A stretch of DNA of 6,450 nt from RYN-433 sp036558265 (GTDB lineage: Bacteria; Planctomycetota; Phycisphaerae; Tepidisphaerales; Tepidisphaeraceae). The translations under genes and the position numbers were made by a program. The notes under the pieces were generated by a model. The model made no database searches. It had not been told where the DNA came from and worked only from the letters and a program-made list of their open reading frames with translations. Below are positions 1-5,040 of this stretch, piece by piece (position 1 is the stretch's first letter; each line of letters begins with the position of its first letter). The stretch covers positions 1 through 6,450 of the forward strand of contig DATBFY010000781.1 in assembly GCA_036558265.1 (NCBI GenBank), read 5' to 3'.

Positions 1-100
1 CTGGTCGTCTGCCTCGCGTCGGATGCTTGCCGGTACGGCGCCGCGGGGGCGACCGGCTGCGAGCGCGAAGCGCGACGCCTGGGGGGTGGGTGGGCGGGGG

Positions 101-150
101 ATGGCGGCGGAAGCCGCCATGAGCCTCCGCGCCGTTGCCGGCGCGGAGGC
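101..150 (-). terminator. Two adjacent hairpins downstream of the DUF736 gene
   Basis: A perfect 12-bp stem (123-134 pairing with 139-150, loop TTGC) begins 15 bp past the DUF736 stop. A second 8-bp stem (101-108 with 113-120, loop GGAA) follows directly. The position suits transcription termination of the minus-strand gene. Neither stem is followed by a T-rich tract, so intrinsic termination is only inferred; they could instead act as 3'-end stabilising or repeat hairpins. Positions 1-100 are very G-rich and show nothing I can name. Confidence 0.45.
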
Positions 151-165
151 GAAGACGAGCTGCGC

Positions 166-489
166 TTACTCGCGCGGGTTCCAGATTAGCGCGTAGACGT
201 TCGGGTCGGTCTCACCCGCGGCCCGGCCGAGGTTCGCATAGAGCGTCTTCGAGCCGAGCTCGGGAGCCGAGATCGAGAGCGACACGTACTCCTTGCCCGA
301 CATCTGGCCGATGCGCAGCCAGCCAGCACCGATTTCCACGCCCTTGGAGAGTACCCGGAAGTCGGGCTGGTTGTGGGTTGCCTTGTCGGTGATCGGCATG
401 ACGGTGATGTCGGCCCGGATGGAGAGGGTCTTGAGCTCGCCCTCGTAGTGGCCGTCGTCATGCTTGGTCACGGTTCCGATGGTAGCCAT
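166..489 (-). CDS. DUF736 family protein
   Basis: This is a complete 107-aa protein of the DUF736 family, small proteins common in alphaproteobacteria and often encoded near conjugation and plasmid-type genes. Their biochemical role is not established. Family hallmarks are visible: an N-terminal MATIG, a GxYxGxLxTL stretch around residues 13-22, PDFRV near 42-46, IGAGW at 53-57, YVSLSISAPELG at 68-79, and a closing LIWNP at 101-105. The length is normal for the family. The ATG start is supported by AAGGAG seven bases upstream. The gene stands alone, with hairpins behind it and structured non-coding DNA in front. In related elements such genes sit among ICE accessory and transfer genes, which agrees with the TraF-like and AlpA-like genes further right. 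I am confident of the family but not of any function. Confidence 0.93.
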   Translation of the reverse strand: MATIGTVTKHDDGHYEGELKTLSIRADITVMPITDKATHNQPDFRVLSKGVEIGAGWLRIGQMSGKEYVSLSISAPELGSKTLYANLGRAAGETDPNVYALIWNPRE

Positions 490-511
490 GTGCTCACTCC
501 TTCGCTATCCG

Positions 512-686
512 GCGGAGACCCATTTCCCCGCCGTCATGCGCCCCCTCGCGGCAGCCGTCCGCCCGTGGCACCCAAGCGAGCTTGCTCGCTTGGGCCGGAA
601 CGCAGTGGAGGACCCGCCGCAGGCGGGTTGCCTCGGGCGGACGGCTGCCGCACCCTGGCGCATCAGTAGGCGGGGATGGGCCTCCG
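512..686. repeat. Long imperfect inverted repeat with nested hairpins
   Basis: The outer arms pair imperfectly between about 512-572 and 626-686. At their core is a perfect 18-bp match (548-565 with 634-651), with a second matching block ATGCGCC (536-542) against GGCGCAT (657-663). Inside lie two more perfect hairpins: 571-581 with 584-594 (11 bp, loop TT) and 612-618 with 622-628 (7 bp, loop GCA). The result could fold as a cloverleaf-like DNA cruciform or RNA. Open frames crossing it look like shadows. It may be a REP-like repeat, a palindromic mobile remnant or a structured transcript; the sequence does not decide between these. Confidence 0.75.
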
Positions 687-837
687 CTTGCGACGGGCGC
701 GAGGACGTGGCGGTTGCCGCCGTCGGACCACCCAGCGGACTGAGGCCACGGGGCTCGCACAGGAGCTCCGCCCGCATCCTCGCCGCGCGCTCTATGGCCG
801 GACATGAGCTGACGCCCTCGCCGCTTGCTCCGCGTGA
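687..837. other. Intergenic DNA, no gene recognised
   Basis: This stretch links two structured blocks. It holds one small hairpin (709-713 with 717-721, loop TTG, flanked by GAC and GTC that can extend the stem). I see no convincing coding signal on either strand. Confidence 0.5.
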
Positions 838-933
838 GGGATGGAAACCCGAAGGGCCAAGACGCCGCAGGCGGCTTGGTCACGCGGCCGCCTTCGGCCG
901 CGTGATGACAGCCCGACCCGACCGAAGGTCGGG
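838..933 (+). ncRNA. Candidate structured RNA: run of four hairpins
   Basis: Four hairpins sit almost without gaps. They are CCC-GAA-GGG at 848-856; CCAAG/CTTGG at 857-861 with 875-879, enclosing a CGCC/GGCG stem; a perfect 11-bp stem at 880-890 with 895-905 (loop CCTT); and a perfect 7-bp stem CCCGACC/GGTCGGG at 917-923 with 927-933 (loop GAA). The block opens with GGGATGGAAACCCGAAGGG. From memory, similar GGGATGGAA-CCCGAA motifs recur in proteobacterial mobile elements, but I cannot verify this here. The plus strand is chosen only because two of the loops read GAA that way. It could equally be a DNA-level repeat. Confidence 0.45.
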
Positions 934-942
934 GCACGCCCA

Positions 943-1161
943 AACATCTTTGACGCAGGGAATCGCAGCGAGTCTCTGCTCGAGGAGTCGGGGCAAGTTC
1001 CTGGCAGCGTAGTTGTTGAGGTCAACGGCGAAGCCGGGGTTTATCTTGTCCAGTAATTCGTATTGGACTTTTTTCTGGTACGCGGCGCGATCAATGGTTG
1101 GAAGAAACTTGCCCGGCACTTCCGGGAAGACGGACCGATCCCATTTCGGGAGGGCTCGGTA
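943..1161 (-). pseudogene. Fragment of an unrecognised gene
   Basis: The minus-strand frame is open from just after a TAA at 1162-1164 to a stop at 880. It reads like protein for roughly 70 codons, with a stretch containing FLPTIDRAAYQKK and AARNLPRLLEQRL that would form amphipathic helices. After about 943 the frame runs into the hairpin block and loses this character, so the last 20 or so residues are probably not native. The only in-frame start after the upstream stop is a GTG at 1119 without a ribosome binding site, and protein-like sequence extends upstream of it. I therefore read it as a piece of a larger gene that has lost both ends. I do not recognise the family. Confidence 0.45.
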
Positions 1162-1220
1162 TTATCGGGCGGAACCGGGTCCTGTCTCTCGGTTCATGGA
1201 TGGAAGGGAGGGCGCGGCCG

Positions 1221-1655
1221 ATGAGCGAGACTGTTGAGGTATCACCGTTCTTCGAGCGGGGAGAGACGAGCCACGACGGCTTTCCCGCCGACACCTACGT
1301 GGCGGGCTTCCGCGCCTCTCGCCGCACCAGTGCCGGCGTCGCGGTCACGCTGCCGGCGGAAATCGTCGACCGGACCGTTCTCACGGCCGCGCGCCTCTCC
1401 GTGTTCCTGTCGCCCGACGGGAGGCTCGTGCTCGACGCCGACGGGCTGAGCGACGATGTGCTGGAGGCAGCCGGTGACGCAGGCGGCATCCGCGATCAGA
1501 CCCTCGAGTCGCTCGTCTCCGGCTGTCTCAACCTGGACCTGCTGGGCGGCGAGGACGATCCGATCGGCGATCTGACCGCTCTGCGCGGACAGATGGCGCG
1601 GGCACTGGCGCAGCTGGACATGACGGTCGAGCAGCTGAAGAAGAGGACGCGCTAG
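1221..1655 (+). CDS. Hypothetical protein, 144 aa
   Basis: This is a 144-aa acidic protein that I do not recognise. The ATG at 1221 is preferred over upstream in-frame starts because GGAAGGGAG lies ten bases before it and protein-like codon use begins there. The N-terminal part contains FPADTYVAGFRASRRTSAG. The middle contains VTLPAEIVDRTVLTAARL and a short beta-like stretch (VFLSPDGRLVLDADG). The C-terminal third, from about residue 115, is helical and ends in lysine and arginine, suggesting a small coiled coil. It has no signal peptide, membrane segment or catalytic motif that I can see. It converges with the TraF-like gene: its stop lies only a few bases from a TAA (1662-1664) that may be the ancestral TraF stop. 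The tight spacing and good codon use suggest a real gene belonging to the same mobile element. Confidence 0.75.
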   Translation: MSETVEVSPFFERGETSHDGFPADTYVAGFRASRRTSAGVAVTLPAEIVDRTVLTAARLSVFLSPDGRLVLDADGLSDDVLEAAGDAGGIRDQTLESLVSGCLNLDLLGGEDDPIGDLTALRGQMARALAQLDMTVEQLKKRTR

Positions 1656-2190
1656 ACGAGGTTAGGCGTTGGCGCGCGCGGTGGGCAGCGGCGAGGGGCC
1701 GAGGTGCGTTGGCATCTATCCAGATCGGCAAGGCCGTACCCAGCACGTGCGCACGGTCGACCGGACCGAAATAGCGGCTGTCGAAGCTGTCGGGGTCTGG
1801 AGCGAGCACAAGCACCTGGGTGTCGGCCAGCCGGATGCAGCCGCTCCAGGCCGGCAATGGCCGTCCCGCGGTGTCGGCGGGCTTGGCTTGGGCCACGGCA
1901 TGTCCATTGATGGTGACGAGCAAGCCGTGGCGGCACACGACGGCGCCGGCGCCGGCCACCACGGGCTTGATGAGCAGCGTGCTGGCGCGCAGATAGCCCC
2001 GTGTCTCGGCGAGCGTCCTGACCGGCTCAGGGAGGCGGATGACGGCCAGCGCCCCCGGCCGGGGAGGCCGGGACGCGACGCCGTAGAAGCCGATCGGAAC
2101 GCTGGGGCTGGCGTTCCAGAGGAGGATCGGGGCGCCGGTCTTGGGGTACGTGAGGGCGACGATGCCGATCCCGAGGAGGCCGATCAGGCA
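1528..2190 (-). CDS. traF: TraF-like S26 family signal peptidase, start codon missing
   Basis: S26 serine peptidases of the TraF type process the conjugative pilin at the cell membrane. Counting from the first family-like codon (2187), the sequence shows one hydrophobic N-terminal segment (about 1-14), the catalytic serine in SPSVPIGFY (Ser29), the catalytic lysine in LLIKPVVAG (Lys74), and a late DSRYFGPVDRAHVLG box. The catalytic core is therefore intact. What is wrong is at the ends. No ATG, GTG or TTG lies in frame near the expected start; the frame instead runs back through the helix-turn-helix gene in the wrong frame to 2442. At the other end the frame passes 1662, where a plausible native TAA sits one base out of frame, and continues antisense to the neighbouring gene until 1528. 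Both ends suggest damage. Expression might depend on translation from the overlapping upstream gene, or the gene may be dead. Confidence 0.75.
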   Translation of the reverse strand, partial: CLIGLLGIGIVALTYPKTGAPILLWNASPSVPIGFYGVASRPPRPGALAVIRLPEPVRTLAETRGYLRASTLLIKPVVAGAGAVVCRHGLLVTINGHAVAQAKPADTAGRPLPAWSGCIRLADTQVLVLAPDPDSFDSRYFGPVDRAHVLGTALPIWIDANAPRPLAAAHRARQRLTSSSASSSSAARPSCPAAPVPAPSVRAERSDRRSDRPRRPAGPG

Positions 2191-2413
2191 AGGTTGACGC
2201 CTCTTTGCCCTTGTCGCGCTTCGAATGGCGGACGCGGCGCTGCTCGGACCAGGCGATGAGATCGCTGAGCCGGTAGACGATGCGGCCGCCGTGGCGCCGG
2301 TAGGGCGGGCCGACCTCCCTGTAGCGGTAGTTGTCGAGTGTGCGCCGGCTGACGCGCAGCAACTCGGCCGCCTCGTTGACGGTGAGAAAGGGGTCGTCAT
2401 CATCATCGAACAT
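2027..2413 (-). CDS. AlpA/RdfS-like helix-turn-helix protein with foreign tail
   Basis: This is a small winged-helix DNA-binding protein of the AlpA/excisionase type. Relatives in rhizobial ICEs act as recombination directionality factors (RdfS) that help excise the element; that role here is inferred. After an acidic MFDDDDD start, residues 9-60 carry the typical LTVNEAAELLRVSRRTLDNY helix-turn-helix and a wing ending in GRIVYRLSDLIAWSEQRR. The start at 2413 is favoured by GGAGG eight bases upstream; an alternative ATG at 2479 would add 22 residues. The family is usually about 70-100 aa, but here the frame has no stop until 2027, because after about residue 74 it runs through the TraF-like gene in another frame. 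The tail is arginine- and proline-rich and clearly not native. Confidence 0.8.
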   Translation of the reverse strand: MFDDDDDPFLTVNEAAELLRVSRRTLDNYRYREVGPPYRRHGGRIVYRLSDLIAWSEQRRVRHSKRDKGKEASTLPDRPPRDRHRRPHVPQDRRPDPPLERQPQRSDRLLRRRVPASPAGGAGRHPPP

Positions 2414-2479
2414 GCGGAGGTCCTCCAGGGCTTGGATGTCACTAATCTCTGCGACGTGTGCAGCGTTGGCGAGATCCAA

Positions 2480-2631
2480 TCCGCAGGGCCTTCAGATTGT
2501 ACACGTTGTCAGCAGAGGAGGTGGCGGTTGCGCCTCGGACGAACTTGACGTCGCGCGCCTTTTGGTGGAGGCGGTCTATGCGTCCGGATGGTTGGGACGA
2601 TCGGCAGGGCCGGGGCCAGCGGGTGCGCGTA
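2480..2631. other. Gap between XRE and AlpA-like genes
   Basis: This gap of 152 bp presumably holds the control region of the AlpA-like gene. On the minus strand, ACAACGTGTACAATCTG (about 2495-2511) offers a TACAAT that could be a -10 box and a direct ACAA repeat. No clear -35 box is seen at the right distance, so a promoter is only suggested. Confidence 0.25.
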
Positions 2632-2916
2632 TCAACTGACGCGCCTGGCTCGTGGCCGCATAGGCTTTCGGCCCGGTCGGAGGGTGCCGGGCGGCCTTTG
2701 ACCGGGTTCAGGTACTGCAAAGAGTTCAACGATCGGGGCGTCGAGTGCAACAGCGATGCGTTCCAGCACGGCAACCGTCGGATTTTCGCGCCCCCGCTCC
2801 AGGCGGCCTACGTAGGTACGATCGATCCCGGCATCGACAGCCAAGTGTTCCTGCGAGATGCCGCGTGCCACCCTGAGGCGACGAACATTGCGTGCGACGA
2901 GCGCGCGGGCGTCCAT
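2632..2916 (-). CDS. XRE (Cro/CI) family transcriptional regulator
   Basis: This 94-aa DNA-binding regulator is complete. Residues 8-64 form a canonical XRE domain: RNVRRLRVARGISQEHLAVDAG, then the recognition helix region DRTYVGRLERGRENPTV, then VLERIAVALDAPIVELF. The C-terminal 25 residues are basic and proline-rich, probably disordered. Similar small XRE repressors (for example QseC in Mesorhizobium ICEs) control excision and transfer genes. Its place upstream of the AlpA-like gene on the same strand, 219 bp apart counting to the favoured start of that gene, fits that role, though this is inference from position. The ATG start at 2916 aligns with the family and has no strong ribosome binding site. 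A response-regulator remnant reads into its 5' half in another frame, which I take as an artefact of a deletion. Confidence 0.9.
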   Translation of the reverse strand: MDARALVARNVRRLRVARGISQEHLAVDAGIDRTYVGRLERGRENPTVAVLERIAVALDAPIVELFAVPEPGQRPPGTLRPGRKPMRPRARRVS

Positions 2917-3376
2917 GCCCGCAACCGATCATCTTGGAGCTTATCAAACCACGGATTATAGTCCCCCTAAAACTTGCTCGCAGAGCATGCTGGAACAGCG
3001 AAGATGCGGGGCGTTGAGGCCGCTGGCCGCCAATGCGAGGGGTGGCCGTGACGTTCTCGGTCAGCTGCGGCAGCACGGTATAGGCGGAGACGACAACAAT
3101 GCGAATCCCTTGATCGACCAGTTTGTGGATCAGGATATAGGCCGTTTCGAGCTTGAGATGAATATCGACGACAGCCAGATGAGGGTTCTTCTCAGTCGCC
3201 AGTCGAAGGGCGTCAACCGTTGTCGCGGCCGGCCCGACCACCTCCATCCCCTCGGCCTCAAACAGCAGCTTCATCGCGTTGGCAACGTGCCAATGATCCT
3301 CCACGACAAGGATACGCACACCCCTGAAGTCTGCATGCGGCTGCCTTTCACCCCCCCGATTGCTTGAGGTTGGCAA
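2726..3376 (-). pseudogene. Response regulator receiver domain, C-terminal end lost
   Basis: This is a two-component receiver domain, normally phosphorylated on aspartate by a histidine kinase. From the TTG at 3376, which has GGAGG seven bases upstream, residues 20-109 match the fold: ILVVEDH with the acidic pocket (Glu26, Asp27), the phosphoacceptor in VVDIHLK (Asp71), and the switch residue in VVVSAY (Ser97). A GTG at 3415 is an alternative start. After residue 109 (about 3050) the similarity stops and the conserved Lys-Pro motif of the last strand never appears. The frame then runs without a stop through the XRE promoter and out of frame into the XRE gene to 2726. The domain lacks an essential lysine and its last strand and helix, so it is probably inactive. 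Single-domain relatives in Hyphomicrobiales are usually about 120 aa. Confidence 0.75.
2955..2983 (-). promoter_or_regulatory. Candidate promoter of the XRE regulator
   Basis: On the minus strand a perfect TATAAT (2955-2960) lies 38 bp before the XRE start. A weak -35 match, CTGCGA (2978-2983), sits 17 bp further upstream. The stretch TAGGGGGACTATA covering the -10 box is a loose palindrome (TA...G...C...TA) and could be an operator for autorepression. The -10 box is clear; the operator is a guess. Confidence 0.4.
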
Positions 3377-3454
3377 AGGGATGCCTCCAGGACGAACGAG
3401 ATGCTGGGGTTTCACGTGGGGAGAAGGGTAGCATTCCGGTATCCTCGCTCAGGG

Positions 3455-3628
3455 TGCGGATCGGCGCCACACATTGACCCCCGACCGGCATCCAAGCGCG
3501 ACCTCGCTGCTCAGCCCCTCCGCTGCTCGCTACGCTCCCAGCTGCGGGCCTGAGTAGCGGGAAGCTCACTCCATCGAGGGGTCAAGATTGCACGCCGATC
3601 AGGGGTCAAAGTTCAGCGCCGATTGACA
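3455..3628. mobile_element. IS21-family ends facing each other, 174 bp mini-element
   Basis: The right end (read on the minus strand from 3628) starts TGTCAATCGGCGC and carries two tandem repeats of the type ATCGGCG...TTGACCCC, a layout known for IS21-family ends. The left end (from 3455) starts TGCGGATCGGCGC and has the same two units, the first clear (ATTGACCCC at 3472-3480) and the second decayed (CCGGCATCC...GCGACC). Only about 75 bp separate the two ends, so istA and istB are absent. No target duplication is evident in the flanks (CTCAGGG on the left, ATAGGCA on the right). It is either an internally deleted, MITE-like copy or a recombination remnant. Confidence 0.65.
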
Positions 3629-3700
3629 ATAGGCAACCTGCTGCAGGAGGATACGCGTGCGGTCAGCCGGCGGGATGCCGAACTCCATGAACGCCACCAT
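3599..3700 (-). pseudogene. Small gene cut by the IS21-type end
   Basis: The minus strand reads MVAFMEFGIPPADRTRILL and on to QQVAY at 3629, then crosses into the IS21-type end and stops at 3599-3601. An ATG at 3700 has GAGG five bases upstream. The same frame is open further back (PKNLSDEAL) to the TGA that ends the 66-aa membrane gene at 3749. The stretch reads like protein but I do not recognise it. It is probably the start of a small gene truncated by the insertion. Confidence 0.35.
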
Positions 3701-3748
3701 CAATGCCTCGTCAGAAAGGTTCTTCGGTCGGGGTGTCGAGGTAGTGTG

Positions 3749-3949
3749 TCAGTCTCCAATCCTGGGGCGGCGCATCAGGAAGGGGCTGCACATCGACACA
3801 AGCCCGAGGTTGACGTTGAAGGCCACTGCCCACACGACACCCCAGTGCACCTTCGCGATGTCCAGAAACGGCGCGGACGCCGCCATCCATGCCAGTGGGC
3901 CGAGCACGAGCGCGAGCCAGACGCGGTCCTTCCAGATGGCTTCGGTCAT
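3749..3949 (-). CDS. Small two-helix membrane protein, 66 aa
   Basis: This is an unrecognised 66-aa inner-membrane protein. Two hydrophobic segments are clear, at about residues 10-28 (VWLALVLGPLAWMAASAPF) and 37-58 (starting GVVWAVAFNVNLGLV). They are joined by a short DIAKVH loop, and the protein ends in a basic RRPRIGD tail that should face the cytoplasm. The ATG at 3949 is the most sensible start; a longer reading of the frame begins inside the upstream gene and is not hydrophobic in the same way. The Shine-Dalgarno is weak (a GGGGACTGG lies a little far upstream). It follows the other 66-aa membrane gene by 62 bp on the same strand, so the two are probably co-transcribed. Tryptophan-rich helices fit a small membrane subunit or accessory protein, but nothing points to a specific function. 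Confidence 0.65.
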   Translation of the reverse strand: MTEAIWKDRVWLALVLGPLAWMAASAPFLDIAKVHWGVVWAVAFNVNLGLVSMCSPFLMRRPRIGD

Positions 3950-4011
3950 TGCTGTTACCAGTCCCCAAAAGTGAGGTGTCGTGATCCAGTTCCTGCCGCA
4001 GCCGCAGAGCT

Positions 4012-4212
4012 TCAAAAGGCGCCGAGCCCCCCCATGATCAGGACGCACCCGCCGGCAAACCAGAGCAGGAAGAAGGTGGGACCGAGGGCAAAGGCCATAG
4101 CACCAAGAGGCTTGCCACCGTTCCGACGGCCGACGAAATGTAGTGTCATCCACCACAAGACCAGAATCGCGATGCCTGCGATGATCTGGCCGCTGCTAAG
4201 CAGGTAGCTCAT
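4012..4212 (-). CDS. Small two-helix membrane protein, 66 aa
   Basis: This is an unrecognised 66-aa membrane protein. The ATG at 4212 is preceded by AGGAGG with four bases between, which decides the start over an ATG six codons upstream. Helix one covers about residues 9-27 (IIAGIAILVLWWMTLHFV). A basic loop GRRNGGK follows, then helix two at about 39-61 (containing GPTFFLLWFAGGC and glycine-rich at its end). By the positive-inside rule the loop should lie in the cytoplasm and both ends outside, the reverse of its downstream partner. It leads a probable two-gene unit with the gene at 3749-3949, and diverges from the 164-aa membrane protein across a 235-bp gap. The equal sizes and opposite predicted topologies of the pair are suggestive of partners, but that is inference. 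Confidence 0.7.
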   Translation of the reverse strand: MSYLLSSGQIIAGIAILVLWWMTLHFVGRRNGGKPLGAMAFALGPTFFLLWFAGGCVLIMGGLGAF

Positions 4213-4447
4213 TCCGCCTCCTGTTTGCACTGCTCAGCAAGGGTGACCCGGATCGCCACGAGCGAGCAACCCGAACCCTACGGTGCCGACGCGGGCAAGG
4301 ACAAGGCCTCGCATCTTCTGAGGGCGGCACGGCGGGAAAGCGCAGCCTCGGCCGAACGCAGCTCGCTCTCTGTAGCGCCAGCGTGTTGGCATTTTCGAGG
4401 GACCGCTCTACCAATGCTGACACCTTCAAAGCGCCGAGGGGGACTGT
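4213..4447. promoter_or_regulatory. Divergent intergenic region with candidate promoter
   Basis: This 235-bp gap separates two divergently transcribed membrane genes and should hold promoters for both. For the plus-strand gene, TTGGCA (4386-4391), 17 bp, then TACCAA (4409-4414) is a moderate sigma-70-like match. No good match is seen for the minus-strand gene. On the minus strand, 4300-4430 shows helix-like protein stretches in two frames (LVERSLENANTLALQ and ESELRSAEAALSRRAAL) that would need a frameshift to join, possibly a decayed gene. Confidence 0.3.
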
Positions 4448-4942
4448 ATGTCGAAGCGTGCCCTTCGCTGGTCGTTGCTGATGGCCGCAGCGATGTTCGC
4501 GTCGGGCGTCGCTGTGCAGCTCTCCAAGCCCCTGCTTCCCGAAGGTTGGTCAGAGCTGATGGCGGAGCTGTCGGCCGATCTCAAGCTCGCGGTCGGGGCT
4601 TCGCTTCTGCTAGCCGTGGGGGCGTACTTGATGGGTATCCTGTTCCCTCCTCAGGACAGCCCGTTGATGGGCAGCCGCTTCTGGGTGAGGGCTGTGTTGG
4701 TGGTGTGCGTAGCCAACTTCTTGGTCTTCGTGCTTGTCGCCTCTGCGATTGGGGGCGACGCACTCAACGGCTATGCCGAGCATGGCCACTACTTCTTGCG
4801 CAACCATACCGTGGTCACTGAGGTGAGCCAATCGGTCTTCATCTACAGCAGATGGCACGCGGTCAGCACGTTCGTAACCCATCCCGTGGGGATAGTGGCG
4901 GCGTGGATGCTGCAGAGCGACATCGCGCACGATTCATTCTGA
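4448..4942 (+). CDS. Hypothetical integral membrane protein, 164 aa
   Basis: This is an unrecognised inner-membrane protein. The ATG at 4448 has GAGGGGGA five bases upstream, a strong ribosome binding site. Three hydrophobic segments are clear: residues 8-25 after a positive SKRALR start, 47-66, and 80-103. A fourth, weaker one spans about 139-155 (HPVGIVAAWML). Between segments three and four lies a polar stretch of about 35 residues with several histidines and aromatics (YAEHGHYFLRNHTVV). The region between helices one and two (PEGWSELMAELSADLK) is amphipathic. No known transporter, kinase or lipoprotein motif is seen. It diverges from the two 66-aa membrane genes, and all three may form one membrane-associated locus. 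Nothing similar in sequence links them, so this is by position only. Confidence 0.7.
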   Translation: MSKRALRWSLLMAAAMFASGVAVQLSKPLLPEGWSELMAELSADLKLAVGASLLLAVGAYLMGILFPPQDSPLMGSRFWVRAVLVVCVANFLVFVLVASAIGGDALNGYAEHGHYFLRNHTVVTEVSQSVFIYSRWHAVSTFVTHPVGIVAAWMLQSDIAHDSF

Positions 4943-5040
4943 GGCCGCTGCCGACCCCCGGCGGAACCTGAGCGACGCTCCGACGTTAACCATAAGCGTT
5001 ACGCTGGACTATGGCCCCTCCCTCCAGCGAATGCGCGGGG

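Noticed and set aside
494..943. Minus-strand open frame of 149 codons over the same region
   Set aside because: It mirrors the inverted repeats (repeated RPPEATRLRR-type stretches) and shows no protein-like pattern.
464..1012. Long plus-strand open frame of 182 codons
   Set aside because: It crosses the cloverleaf repeat and hairpin block, its composition follows the palindromes, and it overlaps the start region of the DUF736 gene. It has no domain and no ribosome binding site.
1137..1165. Promoter before the 144-aa gene (TATTAT at 1160-1165)
   Set aside because: No acceptable -35 box lies at 16-18 bp, so the match is too weak to list as a feature.
1669..2259. Plus-strand open frame of 196 codons
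   Set aside because: It is antisense to the TraF-like peptidase, whose catalytic motifs are clear on the minus strand.
2458..2961. Plus-strand open frame of 167 codons
   Set aside because: It is antisense to the XRE regulator and its promoter, with no recognisable domain.
4225..4821. Plus-strand open frame of 198 codons
   Set aside because: It overlaps the 164-aa membrane gene in another frame, and that gene has the ribosome binding site and the membrane segments.
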